Shown piece by piece: positions 11,193-38,345 of a stretch of DNA of 64,000 nucleotides. Source of the DNA: Ptychodera flava (lineage: Eukaryota > Hemichordata > Enteropneusta > Ptychoderidae). Location: assembly GCF_041260155.1 (NCBI RefSeq), contig NC_091933.1:28278933-28342932 (forward strand), read 5' to 3'. The position numbers and the translations under genes were made by a program. Below the pieces are notes generated by a model. It saw nothing but the letters and a program-made list of their open reading frames with translations. It was not told the origin of the DNA and ran no database searches. Position 1 is the stretch's first letter. Each line of letters opens with the position of its first letter.

Positions 11193-11524
11193 GGTGTGGT
11201 ATTAAACACCTATTGCCTGGTCATGAGGGCTATAGCGCCCGTCTATTACACCGAGGGGTTGCTGCGGTTCCGTAGCCCTACCACTCCCTTTGCTGGTTGT
11301 GTTGGGGGAGTGGCCCCAACACCACCAGCAAAAGGAGTGGTAGGGCTACGGAACCGCAGCAAACCGAGGGGCCGATGTGTTATACCAGAAACACGTCGCT
11401 ATTCCCCGAGGCCGTAGGCCGAGGGGTATAGCGATGTGTTTCTGGTAACACATGGCCACGAGGGGTAATAGACGTGCGCTATAGCCCGAAATAAGACCGG
11501 GCTATAGGTGTTTTATAACACACC
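11193..11524. mobile_element. Hairpin MITE copy A (with nested insertion)
   Basis: A palindromic element. Its left end (GGTGTGGTATTAAACACC) and right end (GGTGTTTTATAACACACC) are inverted copies. The inversion extends about 65 bases inward, through GGCTATAGCGC and GTCTATTAC blocks. A second copy of the family is at 12341-12520. The interior holds an extra palindrome built on CCGAGGCCGTAGGCC and a separate 104-bp insertion at 11259-11362. No coding capacity. Confidence 0.75.
11259..11362. mobile_element. 104-bp hairpin MITE inserted in MITE copy A
   Basis: Nearly the whole element folds back on itself: 39-bp arms with one mismatch (starting TTGCTGCGGTTCCG, ending CGGAACCGCAGCAA). The inner part pairs as well (TGTTGGGG / CCCCAACA). 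It is flanked by identical 9-bp copies of ACCGAGGGG (11250-11258 and 11363-11371). Copy B of the host element shows the unoccupied site. A 9-bp target duplication is typical of MULE-like elements, so that class is inferred. Confidence 0.82.
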
Positions 11525-11828
11525 ACATGCTCATCCTGTATTTTTATATAGTTTTTAATGTGTTTTAATATTTTGCACCGCAACAATCCGCTGTGAAAAG
11601 TTCACTGGGCGACGTTTCCACAGTGGTTTCAGTTGTACGTGGTACCACTTTCTTTCAAAAAATATTCTAAACATACCTAGCGACATCCTTTTCCGTCGAC
11701 GAGCTGTTCAAGTTCCTACGCTGTTGGAATGTTGGAAAATCTGTTTTACAGAATGTGTCGTCACCTATCTCGTACGCACATCACGTTCTAGTCACCCGCC
11801 ATTGTTGCAAAGCTGCAGACGACACTAT

Positions 11829-11938
11829 GGTCACGTGACCGGGCACTTTCCCAAATTTGGCGTTTCAAAAAATGCCCTCTGGCGTCACTTTTGTCGATCC
11901 GATGGGGACTAGATGTATCTATTTTCCCGTCACGTGAC
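11829..11938. promoter_or_regulatory. Two perfect GTCACGTGAC palindromes
   Basis: GGTCACGTGACC at 11829-11840 and GTCACGTGAC at 11929-11938 match the E-box/CLEAR consensus known for MiTF/TFE and USF factors. They lie in the DNA between the two hairpin MITE copies, about 1.4 kb upstream of the gene 4 start. Function is not shown. Confidence 0.35.
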
Positions 11939-12176
11939 GTATTCTTGCGAATCGCGATACGGAACGAGCATGTGGCGTGTTATAAAACATATTATATCAT
12001 ACCAGTAGGCCTATATTGATGGTGCAAATACAGCGATCTGATTGGTCGAGACGCGAAAAAAACCGTGGTATATTGGCGATATACCACGGCTGGCATGCGC
12101 ACTAGCTCTCAGCTTGAGGAAAAGTTCTTTTATGACGTTCCGCGCCAGAATTTCAATATACTGTTATGATATAATA

Positions 12177-12318
12177 GCAATAAATCACACCCAGCGACGT
12201 ATACCACTCGATTTTGACCATTTCACTTCATATATGCACTCGCTATCGCTCTTGCATATATGTCGTGAACTTGTCAAAATCTCGTGGTATACCACCATCG
12301 CTGGGTGTGCTTTATTGC
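12177..12318. mobile_element. 142-bp hairpin MITE
   Basis: Inverted ends GCAATAAATCACACCCAGCG and CGCTGGGTGTGCTTTATTGC with the inversion continuing to the centre (CATATATGCACTCGC opposite GCTCTTGCATATATG). No ORF. A separate small palindrome CCGTGGTATAT/ATATACCACGG lies just upstream at about 12063-12087. Confidence 0.7.
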
Positions 12319-12340
12319 TTATAAAATACAACATGAGCGT

Positions 12341-12520
12341 GTGATGTGTTATTAAACACCTATAACGTGCTCTTTATTCTGGCTATAGACCCTTTTATTA
12401 CTCCTCGTGGCCTACGGCCTCGGGTAATAGCGATGTGTTTCTGGTAACACACGGCCCCTCGGGGGTAATAGACGGGCGCTATAGCCCCCATGACCAGGCA
12501 ATATATGTTTAATATTGAAC
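12341..12520. mobile_element. Hairpin MITE copy B
   Basis: The second copy of the family at 11193-11524, with ends GTGTTATTAAACACC and ATGTTTAATATTGAAC inverted. It contains GGCTATAG, CCTACGGCCTCGGG and GTAATAGACGGGCGC blocks. It carries the empty target site of the 104-bp insertion seen in copy A. Confidence 0.72.
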
Positions 12521-13266
12521 ACTGCATACATAATCAATTAACGAAACGCCTGTGCCCTTCAGTCACTCTCTCATACCAATAGGTTTATAAAATCGGATGT
12601 ATTTTGGTCTCAAAAATACACCAGTCAGTCGACGCGAAAATATTCATTCAAACTGACCGTAAAATGATTGAAAATGGTAAAATATTACAAATACGTGATT
12701 ATTCGATCCTGGCCTAGTATGTTGTGATTAAATTAAGAGACTAGTATTAATGGCTTACATTAAAACACTGAGTTCATGGCGGCAGATGTCGCTTCGTCTG
12801 TATTTAGCTAAGATTACTGACAATATGCCCCCTCCAAGAAAAATAACAAACGGGTCGCGAATAATAGGTCCTTTCGCATGTAAAGTCGAGCAGAAATAAT
12901 TTAGCACCATATCGTGTAATTGAATGGAAAGCAATTTGATTGAAGCCAGGCCACAGTCACAAATCATTTTATTAAATTTTTGTGTTTTAAGTCAAGATTT
13001 TCCAATATTTTATACGTATTATTAACCAAATAAAGGGCTGTGTGCCGCAGCGAATTTCATACAGAGTGTCATATTACAGAAATGGACACGCATCCACCAA
13101 CTTTATCGATGCTTAGGATAATAGCTGAACACAGGCAGTGAATGGCAAATGGTGCAGTCGTCAGCGTGTTTTTATTAGACCCTTCCTCATTATCATAATC
13201 CTTTTCGCGCGGCGTCAGCTCGTGTCTCTTTCAGATCACCGTGATGACGAAACACACGAAATCAAT
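12521..13266. other. Upstream region of sulfotransferase gene 4
   Basis: About 745 bp before the gene 4 ATG. No clear TATA box or recognisable regulatory cluster; no exon found. Confidence 0.4.
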
Positions 13267-14216
13267 ATGGCGTTTTTCAGGTGGAGAAGGTCGTCAAAGT
13301 GTACGGTTCTGGCTGTCCTTATCGGTGTATGGTGCTCTATTGGCTTCTTCTCCTTCTTCAACTCGACCTGGAGGTAAGCAAGACGCTGGGTGTTGCTAGG
13401 CAACACGAGCACTGCCCTCGCTATCCCGACTGACGTGTTCCAGTGGTTTGTGGCGTGAACTTTTGACGTCCCACGTCAGCTGGTTGAGTCGCCCTGTTCG
13501 AATTGAATCAAAAGCTCCGTATTTCCTTATCGAAATATTGTTTTATGATCGATCGTGGGGGCGTTTTGAGGTTGCTTCACCAAGCCAAACGGAAACCACC
13601 GTACACAATACACGCCTAACGAATTTGAACTTTGACAAAACGAGAAAGGATTTACATTAACCAAAATACATCAGCTAAATATTCATGGTCTATCCGTGTT
13701 TTATTATACTGATTCAAATCGTTGTTGTTATCAAATCCGACATATCAAACAGTTGCTGTTGGGTATTAGACACCATATTCGACATGTAGAAATACTTCCT
13801 CCAGCCTATAGAATTTCATTAAAAGTAAATCGCCCTTGCGAAAACTGATTCAGGAACGAGATATGTACTCTGTGTCGTTCACCTTTCGTGTCAATAATTA
13901 ATTTTCAAAATAATCAGTATTAAAGCTACTTCAGCCGGGATGTTCTCTATTACGTCAATAAAGTACCCGCGTCGACGTTTACAATGTTGATGTAATTGGG
14001 AGTGGGGGTGGGGGATGAAACAAAAAAGTGGATTTTGGACCATAATCGAAAACGAAAAAAGACAGCTGAACTGATTTAAAACACAGAATGTCCCTATCCG
14101 TGTTGCCTGGTAAGGAATGACAGCTTTGTTAGATCCTCGTGTTGGTAGAACTTTAATTTTTAAGTTAAAGTTGGTGTTCATGGTAACAGAGACAATCAAA
14201 CACATTGCGGAATATT

Positions 14217-14266
<50 letters not shown>

Positions 14267-15459
14267 TGCGGTTTTTTCTGTATAGTCCTCGACGTGCCAC
14301 AGTTAATGATTTTTTTCCTCTGTCTCAACTCAGGGTTCCAAGTAGTGCCAGTCAATACCACGTCAGAAACGAGCTTCAGACGTCACTGCACGGGAAACAG
14401 CGAATCTGGGAGCAGCTGCAGAAAGTGGAAAGTCAGCAAATGACGTCATTGATGGAGGACTACCCTTGGCTGAAGAGGAAGAACTTCATTCCAAACTATT
14501 ACACCAAGAGGGAGTGGGTGGATTCTTCGACCAGATCTGCCAAGGCCGACAGCAACTTCACGATTGTCTTTGTTCATAATCAAAAGTCAGGTGGGACAAG
14601 TGTGAAGGAGTGCATGGATAGGATAACAACCAACATGTCAATACCGAGTTACCTGGGGATATACGACGATATCAGGCCGAAGCGAACGGTGGCCGATGTT
14701 ATTGAACGCATAGAACTGATGGCAAAGACGCATACGACAAATATGCCAATGTTCTTCGTCAGCGAGAACACTTTCGGTCTCTGCGACGTGCTTGAGGACC
14801 GCCCTTGTTCGTATTTCACGCTGATGAGAGACCCGTACGAGCGCATCGTCTCCTCGTACCAGTTCTGCAAGTACCAGCTGGACGATCCATTGTGTTGCGC
14901 CACCGACGCCAGGTTCTTGACGGTGAAAGACTGGGCCTTGCATCAAGGTAGCTACTTCTTCCGGCAGCTCCAGTTTAACACCCGGGGCGTCTGTTCGCAG
15001 GCCGCCTTCCGGGAGTTGATCCGCCCGCGCATGGACAGACTCTCCTATAAGGGGAGAGACGTGAACAAACCGCCATGCTGGTACCGCCACAAAGTTTTAC
15101 TCGATAGCATCACCGACAGTGACAAAGAAACGATTCTCGAATATCTCTTGTCGAATTTAGAAAATTGGTTCAGTGTGGTCGGGATAACGGAACAGTTCGA
15201 CGATTTTCTGAAACTTTTGCAGCACACTTACGGACTACCATTCCACAGAGGCTGCGCAGGACATTCAGCCATGAAAACGGAATACTCCTCCTGGCTGCAA
15301 GGTAGGACACGGTCCGAACTGATGAAACTTCGCAAGCAAGAACTCATGGAAGACAAAGATGTACAGAAAGCGCTGTACTACGACGTGAAAATTTACGAGA
15401 AAATCAAAGACATATATCAACGCCAGAAAGAACAACTGGAAGCCGAGGGCAAGTGGTAG
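13267..15459 (+). CDS. Golgi sulfotransferase, gene 4
   Basis: A complete two-exon gene: exon 1 13267-13373 (107 bases, donor CTGGAG|GTAAGC), intron 13374-14333, exon 2 14334-15459 (acceptor CTCAACTCAG). The product is 410 residues. It has a basic tail (MAFFRWRRSSK), an anchor at about residues 12-31, and a heptad-like stem (about 46-75) that may form a coiled coil. YPWLKRKNFIPN is at 79-90, the PAPS loop HNQKSGGTSVK at 117-127, and the 3'-phosphate motif CSYFTLMRDPYERIVSS at 194-210. WALHQGSYFFRQL, PCWYRHKVLLD and NWFSVVGITEQF follow, then a lysine-rich C-terminus. The raw frame runs into the intron's (CA)n repeat and makes a false His/Thr N-terminus; the exon-1 ATG at 13267 replaces it. Family: Sulfotransfer_2-like, PAPS-dependent; the acceptor is not identifiable. 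Confidence 0.9.
14218..14264. repeat. (CA)n microsatellite in gene 4 intron
   Basis: About 22 CA dinucleotides, 70 bases upstream of the exon 2 acceptor. On the plus strand it is not a pyrimidine tract. Confidence 0.95.
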
Positions 15460-16027
15460 AGAGAGCAAACGAACAGTAGAAAGATATTCGGACGGCATCC
15501 AGGCGAATCGGGTTGAGAGAAAATCGCATCACAGTGACGTATATTCCGTGACTTATTATTGGTCTACCCGAACATCATGTGACCGGTATACGCGCGTTTC
15601 TGTTGGCCAAAAGTTCATGTTGACCTCTTTTAACAGCAAACGAGATAACACCTATTCGATATAATCCCATGTCACCAGTATCGTGTGTAAATCATTGTCT
15701 ATTGCGTGGAAACCGATTCTGAAATGATGATATATACCATTTCCAAATAATGCGATTTTGCACTTTGTACGGTAATGTTCAGTATCCCAGTCGCTTTTAT
15801 ATAGAGGAAGCCGTTTGTATACACTTTGTGTGTTGGACTTCAGAATAGTTTTCGTTCATAAAAGCGGCAGAAAACTTTCATGTCAGTTTCTTCACGTTAA
15901 ATTTGTCTCTAAGCAACCCGTGTTATGTTGAACCTTTGTTGACTTTTGTCGGGAAGTAAATCAATATCAACTCCATAATAATTTTGTTACATAAACTTAT
16001 ACTGAATGAATGCAAGCGATTGTTAGA

Positions 16028-16039
16028 TGCGCATGCGCA
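16028..16039. promoter_or_regulatory. Perfect NRF1-type palindrome
   Basis: TGCGCATGCGCA matches the full NRF1 consensus YGCGCAYGCGCR. It stands in AT-rich DNA 570 bp after gene 4 with no gene start seen beside it. Confidence 0.4.
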
Positions 16040-18381
16040 TGTACAAAGTTTAAATCATTGGCGGAGATATTCACGCTTCATACCCTATATCATGTTATTG
16101 TAGACTTTGCCACACTTCACTTGACGTCGACGGGACATGTGAACTCCGAGTCAACAAACGATCATGATTTGAAAATGAGTCCAGTTTGGATAAAACTTTA
16201 GAAGCCATATGCCACAGTCATGACCTGACAAATTGAAGGTGAAATACCATGTCCACGTCCGAATCGAAGCTTGTTTCACTTTTCTTTTTGTAATCGAGTG
16301 TGGATTGACCGTATAAATATAGCCGAGGGAAAACGGCTGCAGGCCTACCTGCCTATACACATATTACACTTACGTGCAAGTAGGGGGTGAATAACAATGT
16401 AATATGTACCACAGATGGCGGAGTATATTTTCCAAAGACCCTATGTCATTGTTTATCTACAGACCTACTTGTGTACAGATCGCATAAATAAACACAGTGT
16501 ATAATATTTTGAATGATTTCTTCTGTCTGGTACTTTTATTCCGCCTCCGGTGCCTGTCTTGGATTTTGAATCTTTTGTATGAAAATCCACAGCTGTGTAC
16601 AATATTCTCGGGATTAGTGTGTCGTGCCGTCGCTTTCAATACAAAAATATTACGATAATTCTAAAACTTTATCTCTATGCCGATACATCATTACCTGAAT
16701 GGGTTGCGTTGCTGTTACCAATCTTGCTATTCCCTATTTGTATCATTGACATATTTTATCATTTGCCTGAGGCAGAGTATGATTTGTTGTGGTAATGTAA
16801 TTACTTTGCCAATGATATGAAATCATTCGTAAAGCTTCATTTGCTGCGTATTTTGATGTGTTTTTAATCTGTCTCCACAAGGCATGCCATTTTCAGCTTG
16901 TGAATATAAGCCTAGAGACGTGCAATTACTAAATGAGGCCCGGTGTTATTCTTAACAACCCGATTTTATTACGGACCTGGATTCATCGCCAGGTGGAAAG
17001 GTAAATACCTTGAAATTTCAACATAGATTACGCTGAAGAATAAAATATTGGTTTTTGTTATAAAGAGAAAATATGATGAAAATATTATCTAAAATTGCAG
17101 CTTTTGTTCCTTTAATGACGATACTTCATTAGATGACTTACATGCTTGGCCGAATTTTGCATTACACACGTTCTAAGTTTGTATGGATTATACAGTGTAC
17201 GTGATATTGTCAGTTTGATATGTTGAGGGCGCACGCAATGGAGTATAGAGGATATCAGGCAAGACTGCAAAACTCGGATGTCGTCTGTGCTTCATAGTAT
17301 GAATTTGTTTGTGTATATGAGCTGTTTTTTTCGGATGCTATTGATAACCATTTTTACTTGTTCGTTTAATTTGTTTGTTTGTTCACAAAAACTACCGAAC
17401 ACGTTCACAGTTTGGCACAAAGGAGTATTCTGGTGTGATTTTGTCGTCGATAAAAATGAAACAAAAACAAAAAACAAAAACATGACAGTGCTTAGCTTAT
17501 GAACACTGTTCTTTTCTCTACACACAAGGAAACTAGAAGATGCGACATTAATGATATTGTTGTGCATACTTTCTGTGAGGTGACATACTACAAACATGCT
17601 GACAATCCCTACTACAAACTTGTTTTGCGAGCTCTACGAATAGTTTTTGAATAACTTTCATTCATTTATTTCAAAATACCATCTTTCTAAATAACAAGTC
17701 GACTAATAATTCGAGGTTTTGAGCTGGTAATGTCGTTAGATGTGTGTGTGTTTGGTGTCCTTACGTGAACTCAGTCTTTGATCATCCCCCAAGCGACATA
17801 GGATTACATATAAACAGATATAGATCTACGTCGGACAACGTCACAGACTGCTGTCGTATCTGATTAGTCCCGTGGGCCAGCACTGATAGCTTAGTTGTCA
17901 GGACAGTCAGACATTGCGCCACGAGCTCGAGTGGCACTTTTGGACCGAGTTTCCTTGAAGAACTAAGAGTATGATGCTGCAGCTGGTAGTTCGGCCCTGC
18001 GAAAAATATGTGCCTATAATGGTTATCACAGCAATGCTGCGGGGACTCGTGGTCTGTAGAAGTGTTTGCACTAGCTCTTGAAACTGTTTTATTGGATGGG
18101 ACATCACATGGCATCAGGCTGAATAAGAACAGGTAAATAAACGAACAAATAACATTCAGACAAAATAATTAAATTACGACAGAAATCCTAACAAACAAAT
18201 AAAGGAACAGATAAACAAACAATAAACACACTAATAAGCTTAAAAACATATAGACTGATCGAAAAATAGATGAGAAATACCCATGCTAGAGTAATTGTGA
18301 GTTCTCTGCCAGCTATCCTTGGTTCCGTAGCATGCCCGGATAGCATGGTAATAGGCCAAACCCGGAATTCGAATCGACCAC

Positions 18382-18469
18382 GGTACAAACAAAGCCATGT
18401 GCGCAAACGCGCATAGACGTACGTGTATTTCCATACGCGCTGTAGTACACATGTGGGTTTGTTTGTACC
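18382..18469. repeat. 88-bp imperfect hairpin
   Basis: Ends GGTACAAACAAAG and GGTTTGTTTGTACC are inverted, with CATGTG/CACATG further in and a CG-rich centre. Possibly a small MITE. Confidence 0.55.
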
Positions 18470-18932
18470 GGCATCACGTGATTATTTTGGCGTACTGAGT
18501 CTGTAGAACGCATCGCGTCCTTTTTATTCCGGAGTAGAACCATTACCCTCAGAAAGACTGCAGCAGCCTTCATTAATGAACAAGGATTGTTCGGTCCTCT
18601 ATCCTTTGCCAGAATGCAAGTACACGTAAAGTGTATTTGAAGTTGGGAAAAACTAGCAAACTCATCATAGACTAATGAGGGCGCTGTTCCTTGCCACGGA
18701 GACGCATATTGACATTTCCAAAATCACACAAAACTACTGTACAATCATCGCAAATACTTGAGCGAAAATACAAAAAAATGTGTATGAATTTTTGTAGCTA
18801 TGAACACATACATGTATATAAAATATATTCCAAACAGAATTTCTGCACCTAGACATGAACTGATATACTTGGGCACTTAACACTCCCATGCAAAAAAAAA
18901 ATTTCAACCAATGTGAATGTTTCAGTCAAATT

Positions 18933-18938
18933 TTTATT
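18933..18938 (-). terminator. Probable poly(A) signal of DLD
   Basis: TTTATT on the plus strand (AATAAA on the minus strand) is the first canonical signal downstream of the DLD stop codon, giving a 3' UTR of about 0.7 kb. Confidence 0.5.
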
Positions 18939-19656
18939 GACTTTAAATCTTAATCAATACAATAATACATAACAGTCTGTAAGATAGCCATATGTCTTTT
19001 CACCCTTCCATTGTTATGTTCTACAAAACCTGTAACTACAGATTGGTAACGAATCTTTCATTATTGGGAAATACTATAATCTTCGTTATGCAGTCAGTGT
19101 TCATAAAAAAAAGCATGGAACAAAACCAAGGACTTCCAGTCACCTTGATTCAAATCACCAATATTTCATTTAAAATCATTCATAGATTTTTTTTGTAAAA
19201 CCTTATATTACAGAATGAATGAGTGGCCAGGAACACACACACAGTTGTGTACATATTTGTAGAGCTGTACACAGTAGGGGGGAGTATGGCGTAACTTATG
19301 AAGTAAAATAACTCTCTGTACACAGTTACAAATCATGGGCAAGTTGTTATAGCAACAGATATATACCTATGGACCCCATCACAGCAGGCAATGGATGGCT
19401 TTCCGACAATACATTAGCATTAAGCACCTGACAAAATGGCGACAGAGGAATTATCTTTTTCTTATTTTGTGAGGAGTTGCAAATCTGACAAGCTTTATCA
19501 AACAATAATCTCTGATAGACATTTCTTTCAAATATATCTGGTGTGAGAAAATTTCTCTCTGTCCATGATACTGTCACATTCTCACTTGTTTGAAAAAGTC
19601 AGAAAGGCATCCATTGGATTTTAAAGAAGAAAGAAAATTTGCAGCAGCAATGGTTT

Positions 19657-35290
<15,634 letters not shown>

Positions 35291-35303
35291 CTTTACTTTC
35301 TAT

Positions 35304-35336
35304 CCAAGATGGCTGCTACAATTGTACGCATGCGCA
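35304..35336 (-). promoter_or_regulatory. DLD: YY1-like and NRF1-like sites at the DLD start
   Basis: Just upstream of the DLD ATG (35290, minus strand). CCAAGATGGCTGC at 35304-35316 matches the YY1 core AAGATGGC. TACGCATGCGCA at 35325-35336 matches the NRF1 consensus with one mismatch. Both factors are established regulators of nuclear genes for mitochondrial proteins, which fits DLD. The transcription start probably lies within or just beyond these sites. Confidence 0.6.
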
Positions 35337-36950
35337 TTATGTGAAATCAGAAAACTTTCTTGTGGTCGATGAGGGCGGTATACCCGAAATCATTTCAGAA
35401 ATGTTAAAGCATTTCGAAGTTTGTAACAAAGTTTCACAAACCTGTTTCAGTTTAACACAGCATGCCCTCTGCCGGTCGAACTTTCCTCAAGCAAATTACT
35501 AATACCAAGACATATACAGAAGGATTCAAATGTAAAGTTAATGTAAACTTCAATTTAACTCAGACCGTAAAGTACGTTTTATGCTCCTCTTTCTACTGAG
35601 GGCCGGGTGACGGTGCAGGACAATATAGCCATCAAGTCTAGACTTTCAGCATAGCTCATTGAACATGGGAACATATGTAAATTAGTCGTAGACTAACCTT
35701 GCTCAGGTTGTAATTCTATGGAAGACAACGATTGCTTGCGTGCGTGCGTAATGTTGTAAATTGTGATTTTTTATCTTTTTTCATCATAGCTTACATCACG
35801 GCAATCATTCGTCAACTTCCAATAATAAAATTTTGCATAGTATACCTTTCTCATGGTACCAATTTCCAATTTACATCGACCATTATGATAAAAATCCTTT
35901 CCAGCACTTATAGAGCTCTCATCGGAAGCTCAGTATTTTGCCTAAATGCCGGGGAATTCAAGTGTAAAACCCCTGCTCCAACCGTAGTACAACACAGTTC
36001 TTCCTATGGACACTCTATAGAATGTGACACAACCCATCATGTGAAGCCGACTTTGTAAAAATTATTAAAGTGACAATTCATCATTTTAGTGGTATTTCGA
36101 CAGGTAACTTTCACATATTGAACCTTCAATTACTCTTTGATTGCCTAAGTCGAGCGCATTTCATTCATAGCCTGCCCCGCCATCAGAAAACTAGTTTCAG
36201 AAAAGACCGAGGATCACGAAAACACAACAACTAGGCCCTACACACAATGATAGGAACGCAAAAAATGTAGGTAAATCGAAAATTTGACACACAAAATTAA
36301 AATGGACAGCAGAACACAGCGGGCCCTGGATCTCTTATGTTTTCCCGTTGTTTTTTTTTGTTTGTTTGTTTACGGATACACAAAGCCATAAATAAAACAT
36401 ATATGTGAAATGAAAGCCAGAACAGCACGCACAATCTGCGCTAACTATCCTTCTGCTCGAATGGCCTAAATACATTATAGTATTATACCTATAACTTTAT
36501 ACTTTAAAAGTGTTGTTTGTCATGCACAATATATGTTAAAGTCACTTCAAAATCCATATACCCTACATAAATTCGATAGTCCTATTAATCTATTTGTCAC
36601 TATCCCGTTTTTAACGCTTAGGGCCTATTGTTTGATTTAATTGATCTAAGTGATCGGTGGGATCACTTATCATATTTAAAGTTCCTCCACCACACAGGGA
36701 CTGTTTTCTCTAAAAGAAAGGCCCAAAGGGAGTTCCGCCACTGATAACATTCTCTGCGTTTATAATTTGAAAACACATTATGTGACCAAACCCCCCACCA
36801 GAGAGGGTCGCCCGGTAACCCCCCCCGATAATTTTCTGTCCGGTCCCTATTATTACTTGTGAAAATCTGTGTTCACTTTAAAAAGCGGCTCCAATGCATT
36901 AAAAGCCGTGTATCATGTTATTTTGACATGTGTATTCTTAGTTATTTCAA
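35337..36950. other. Intergenic DNA between DLD and the plexin promoter
   Basis: About 1.6 kb between two head-to-head genes. No exon supported; frames at 35128-35502 and 35732-36058 (plus) overlap the DLD promoter or lack any known domain. Confidence 0.4.
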
Positions 36951-37391
36951 TTAGAATCGAGGGCACGATGGTCGCGTTACGTCCGCGAAATACAGTCATT
37001 TACACACCTTTCCGTATCATCATCAGTGCACTTGAGGGCTGATGTGCAGCAGCACTTGAGTGGCGACCTCCGTCATCGTTGACGGGGGCTGAGCCTCGAC
37101 TTCGCAGAACTTGCTCTTGAGCAAGCGTCAACAGCACAGCTCTGTCGAAGTTCAGGTACAAAAGTATGTGAACGTCGGTCTTACTCGAATCTACCGGACT
37201 AGACTTCGCCCCCGTTTCGTCGAAAGGGTGTGTAACATTTTCGGATGAGCCAGCTGGGAACGCCTTACAGTAAAAGCTAGCTGGTAGTCAGCATAAAAGT
37301 CGTCACTTTACACCGTGTAACTTGAGTGTTCCTGCAATCAATTCAGTGGAAGACTTCCGGTGAACGACAATCCCTATCGATTAGCATGGCG
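36950..37391 (+). promoter_or_regulatory. Putative plexin promoter and non-coding first exon
   Basis: A CG-rich block in otherwise AT-rich DNA. A TATA-like CATAAAAG lies at 37292-37299, about 30 bases before a likely start near 37322. A strong donor GCG|GTGAGT at 37391/37392 could end a 70-base first exon containing ATGGCG (37386). The next acceptor with a coding exon in the same direction is at 44817. The link to plexin is inference; no exon in between was ruled out. Confidence 0.35.
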
Positions 37392-38345
37392 GTGAGTTTA
37401 AGAAGCCACGTACGGAGTTTGTCCTTGTGTAATTGGTGAGTTATTTTGAAATTCTGTCCACAGCGTGAGTGAATTTCTGAGCTCTCTTGCAACGCAGAAA
37501 TGGTGCGAATCATTACTGATGTCATTGCGACTATCGCCTCGGAATTTCGGAAAGAAATTGTGCTGAAGTCCGCGGTACACTGTGTATGGTGTGGTTTCTG
37601 CTGTTTTGATGTATGAACGTGTTTGATCTTGGCATAGTGTCGTTTGGTATTTGCATTATTTCTTTCGGAGAAAGTGTCTGACTCTCGTATGAGACTGTAA
37701 TGATATTTAATGAATGAAATTTAAAACTTGTACCAGCATGACCAGTGGCGGTGTTGTTTGCGGGTGGTTGTACAATGTTCGAGTAGCCGTTCTCCTGAGC
37801 CGGGGCGTGCAAGTTCAACGGTGAGAAGCGTAGAGACAGGTATTACTGAACTTATAGCTTATAACTTATATATAATGCTGCAGATCGAATATGCTTTTTG
37901 ATGCTGTTTTTCGAAATTTAGTTTTCCTGTGTATTTCAGCGTAGTTTTCGGAATAACAATTTTTTTGGCCGTAGATGTAGCGCGACAGTGAAAAATCGCC
38001 TGTCAGCAGTATCATGGAGGTCTTTTGGTACCTCCATGGCAGTATAACTATAGACGAAACAGTCGCACAACCCGCTGTATTCCCTACATTCAGATACTGG
38101 GACATTTGTTATTGCCATTTACACGGCTATCTATACGTCGCGGTATTTTTTATGACTTTAGCTTACTTTCACTCAGGTAAAAACAGCAACTTGTGGGCAT
38201 AAGTCCCGCATGTACGTGTCTGTCGGTAGACGATGGGTGTGGCAATCTAAAGTAAAGAGGGACCCAGCTGTTATTTTTAAGGCCGAGTCTATTGACACCC
38301 GGGTGTCAATAGCCATATAGAGCTTCTCCTGGCTATTGACACCCG

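Larger units (their letters stand above)
15460..18900. other. Intergenic DNA between sulfotransferase 4 and DLD
   Basis: About 3.4 kb with no supported gene. An AATAAA at 16487-16492 could end gene 4 with a 1-kb 3' UTR. It holds the NRF1-like palindrome at 16028-16039 and the hairpin at 18382-18469, listed separately. Short ORFs (for example 17782-18114 minus) lack recognisable domains. Confidence 0.45.

Noticed and set aside
14215-14333. His/Thr-rich N-terminus for sulfotransferase 4
   Set aside because: It is the intronic (CA)n repeat read through; a proper anchor exon at 13267-13373 splices to 14334.
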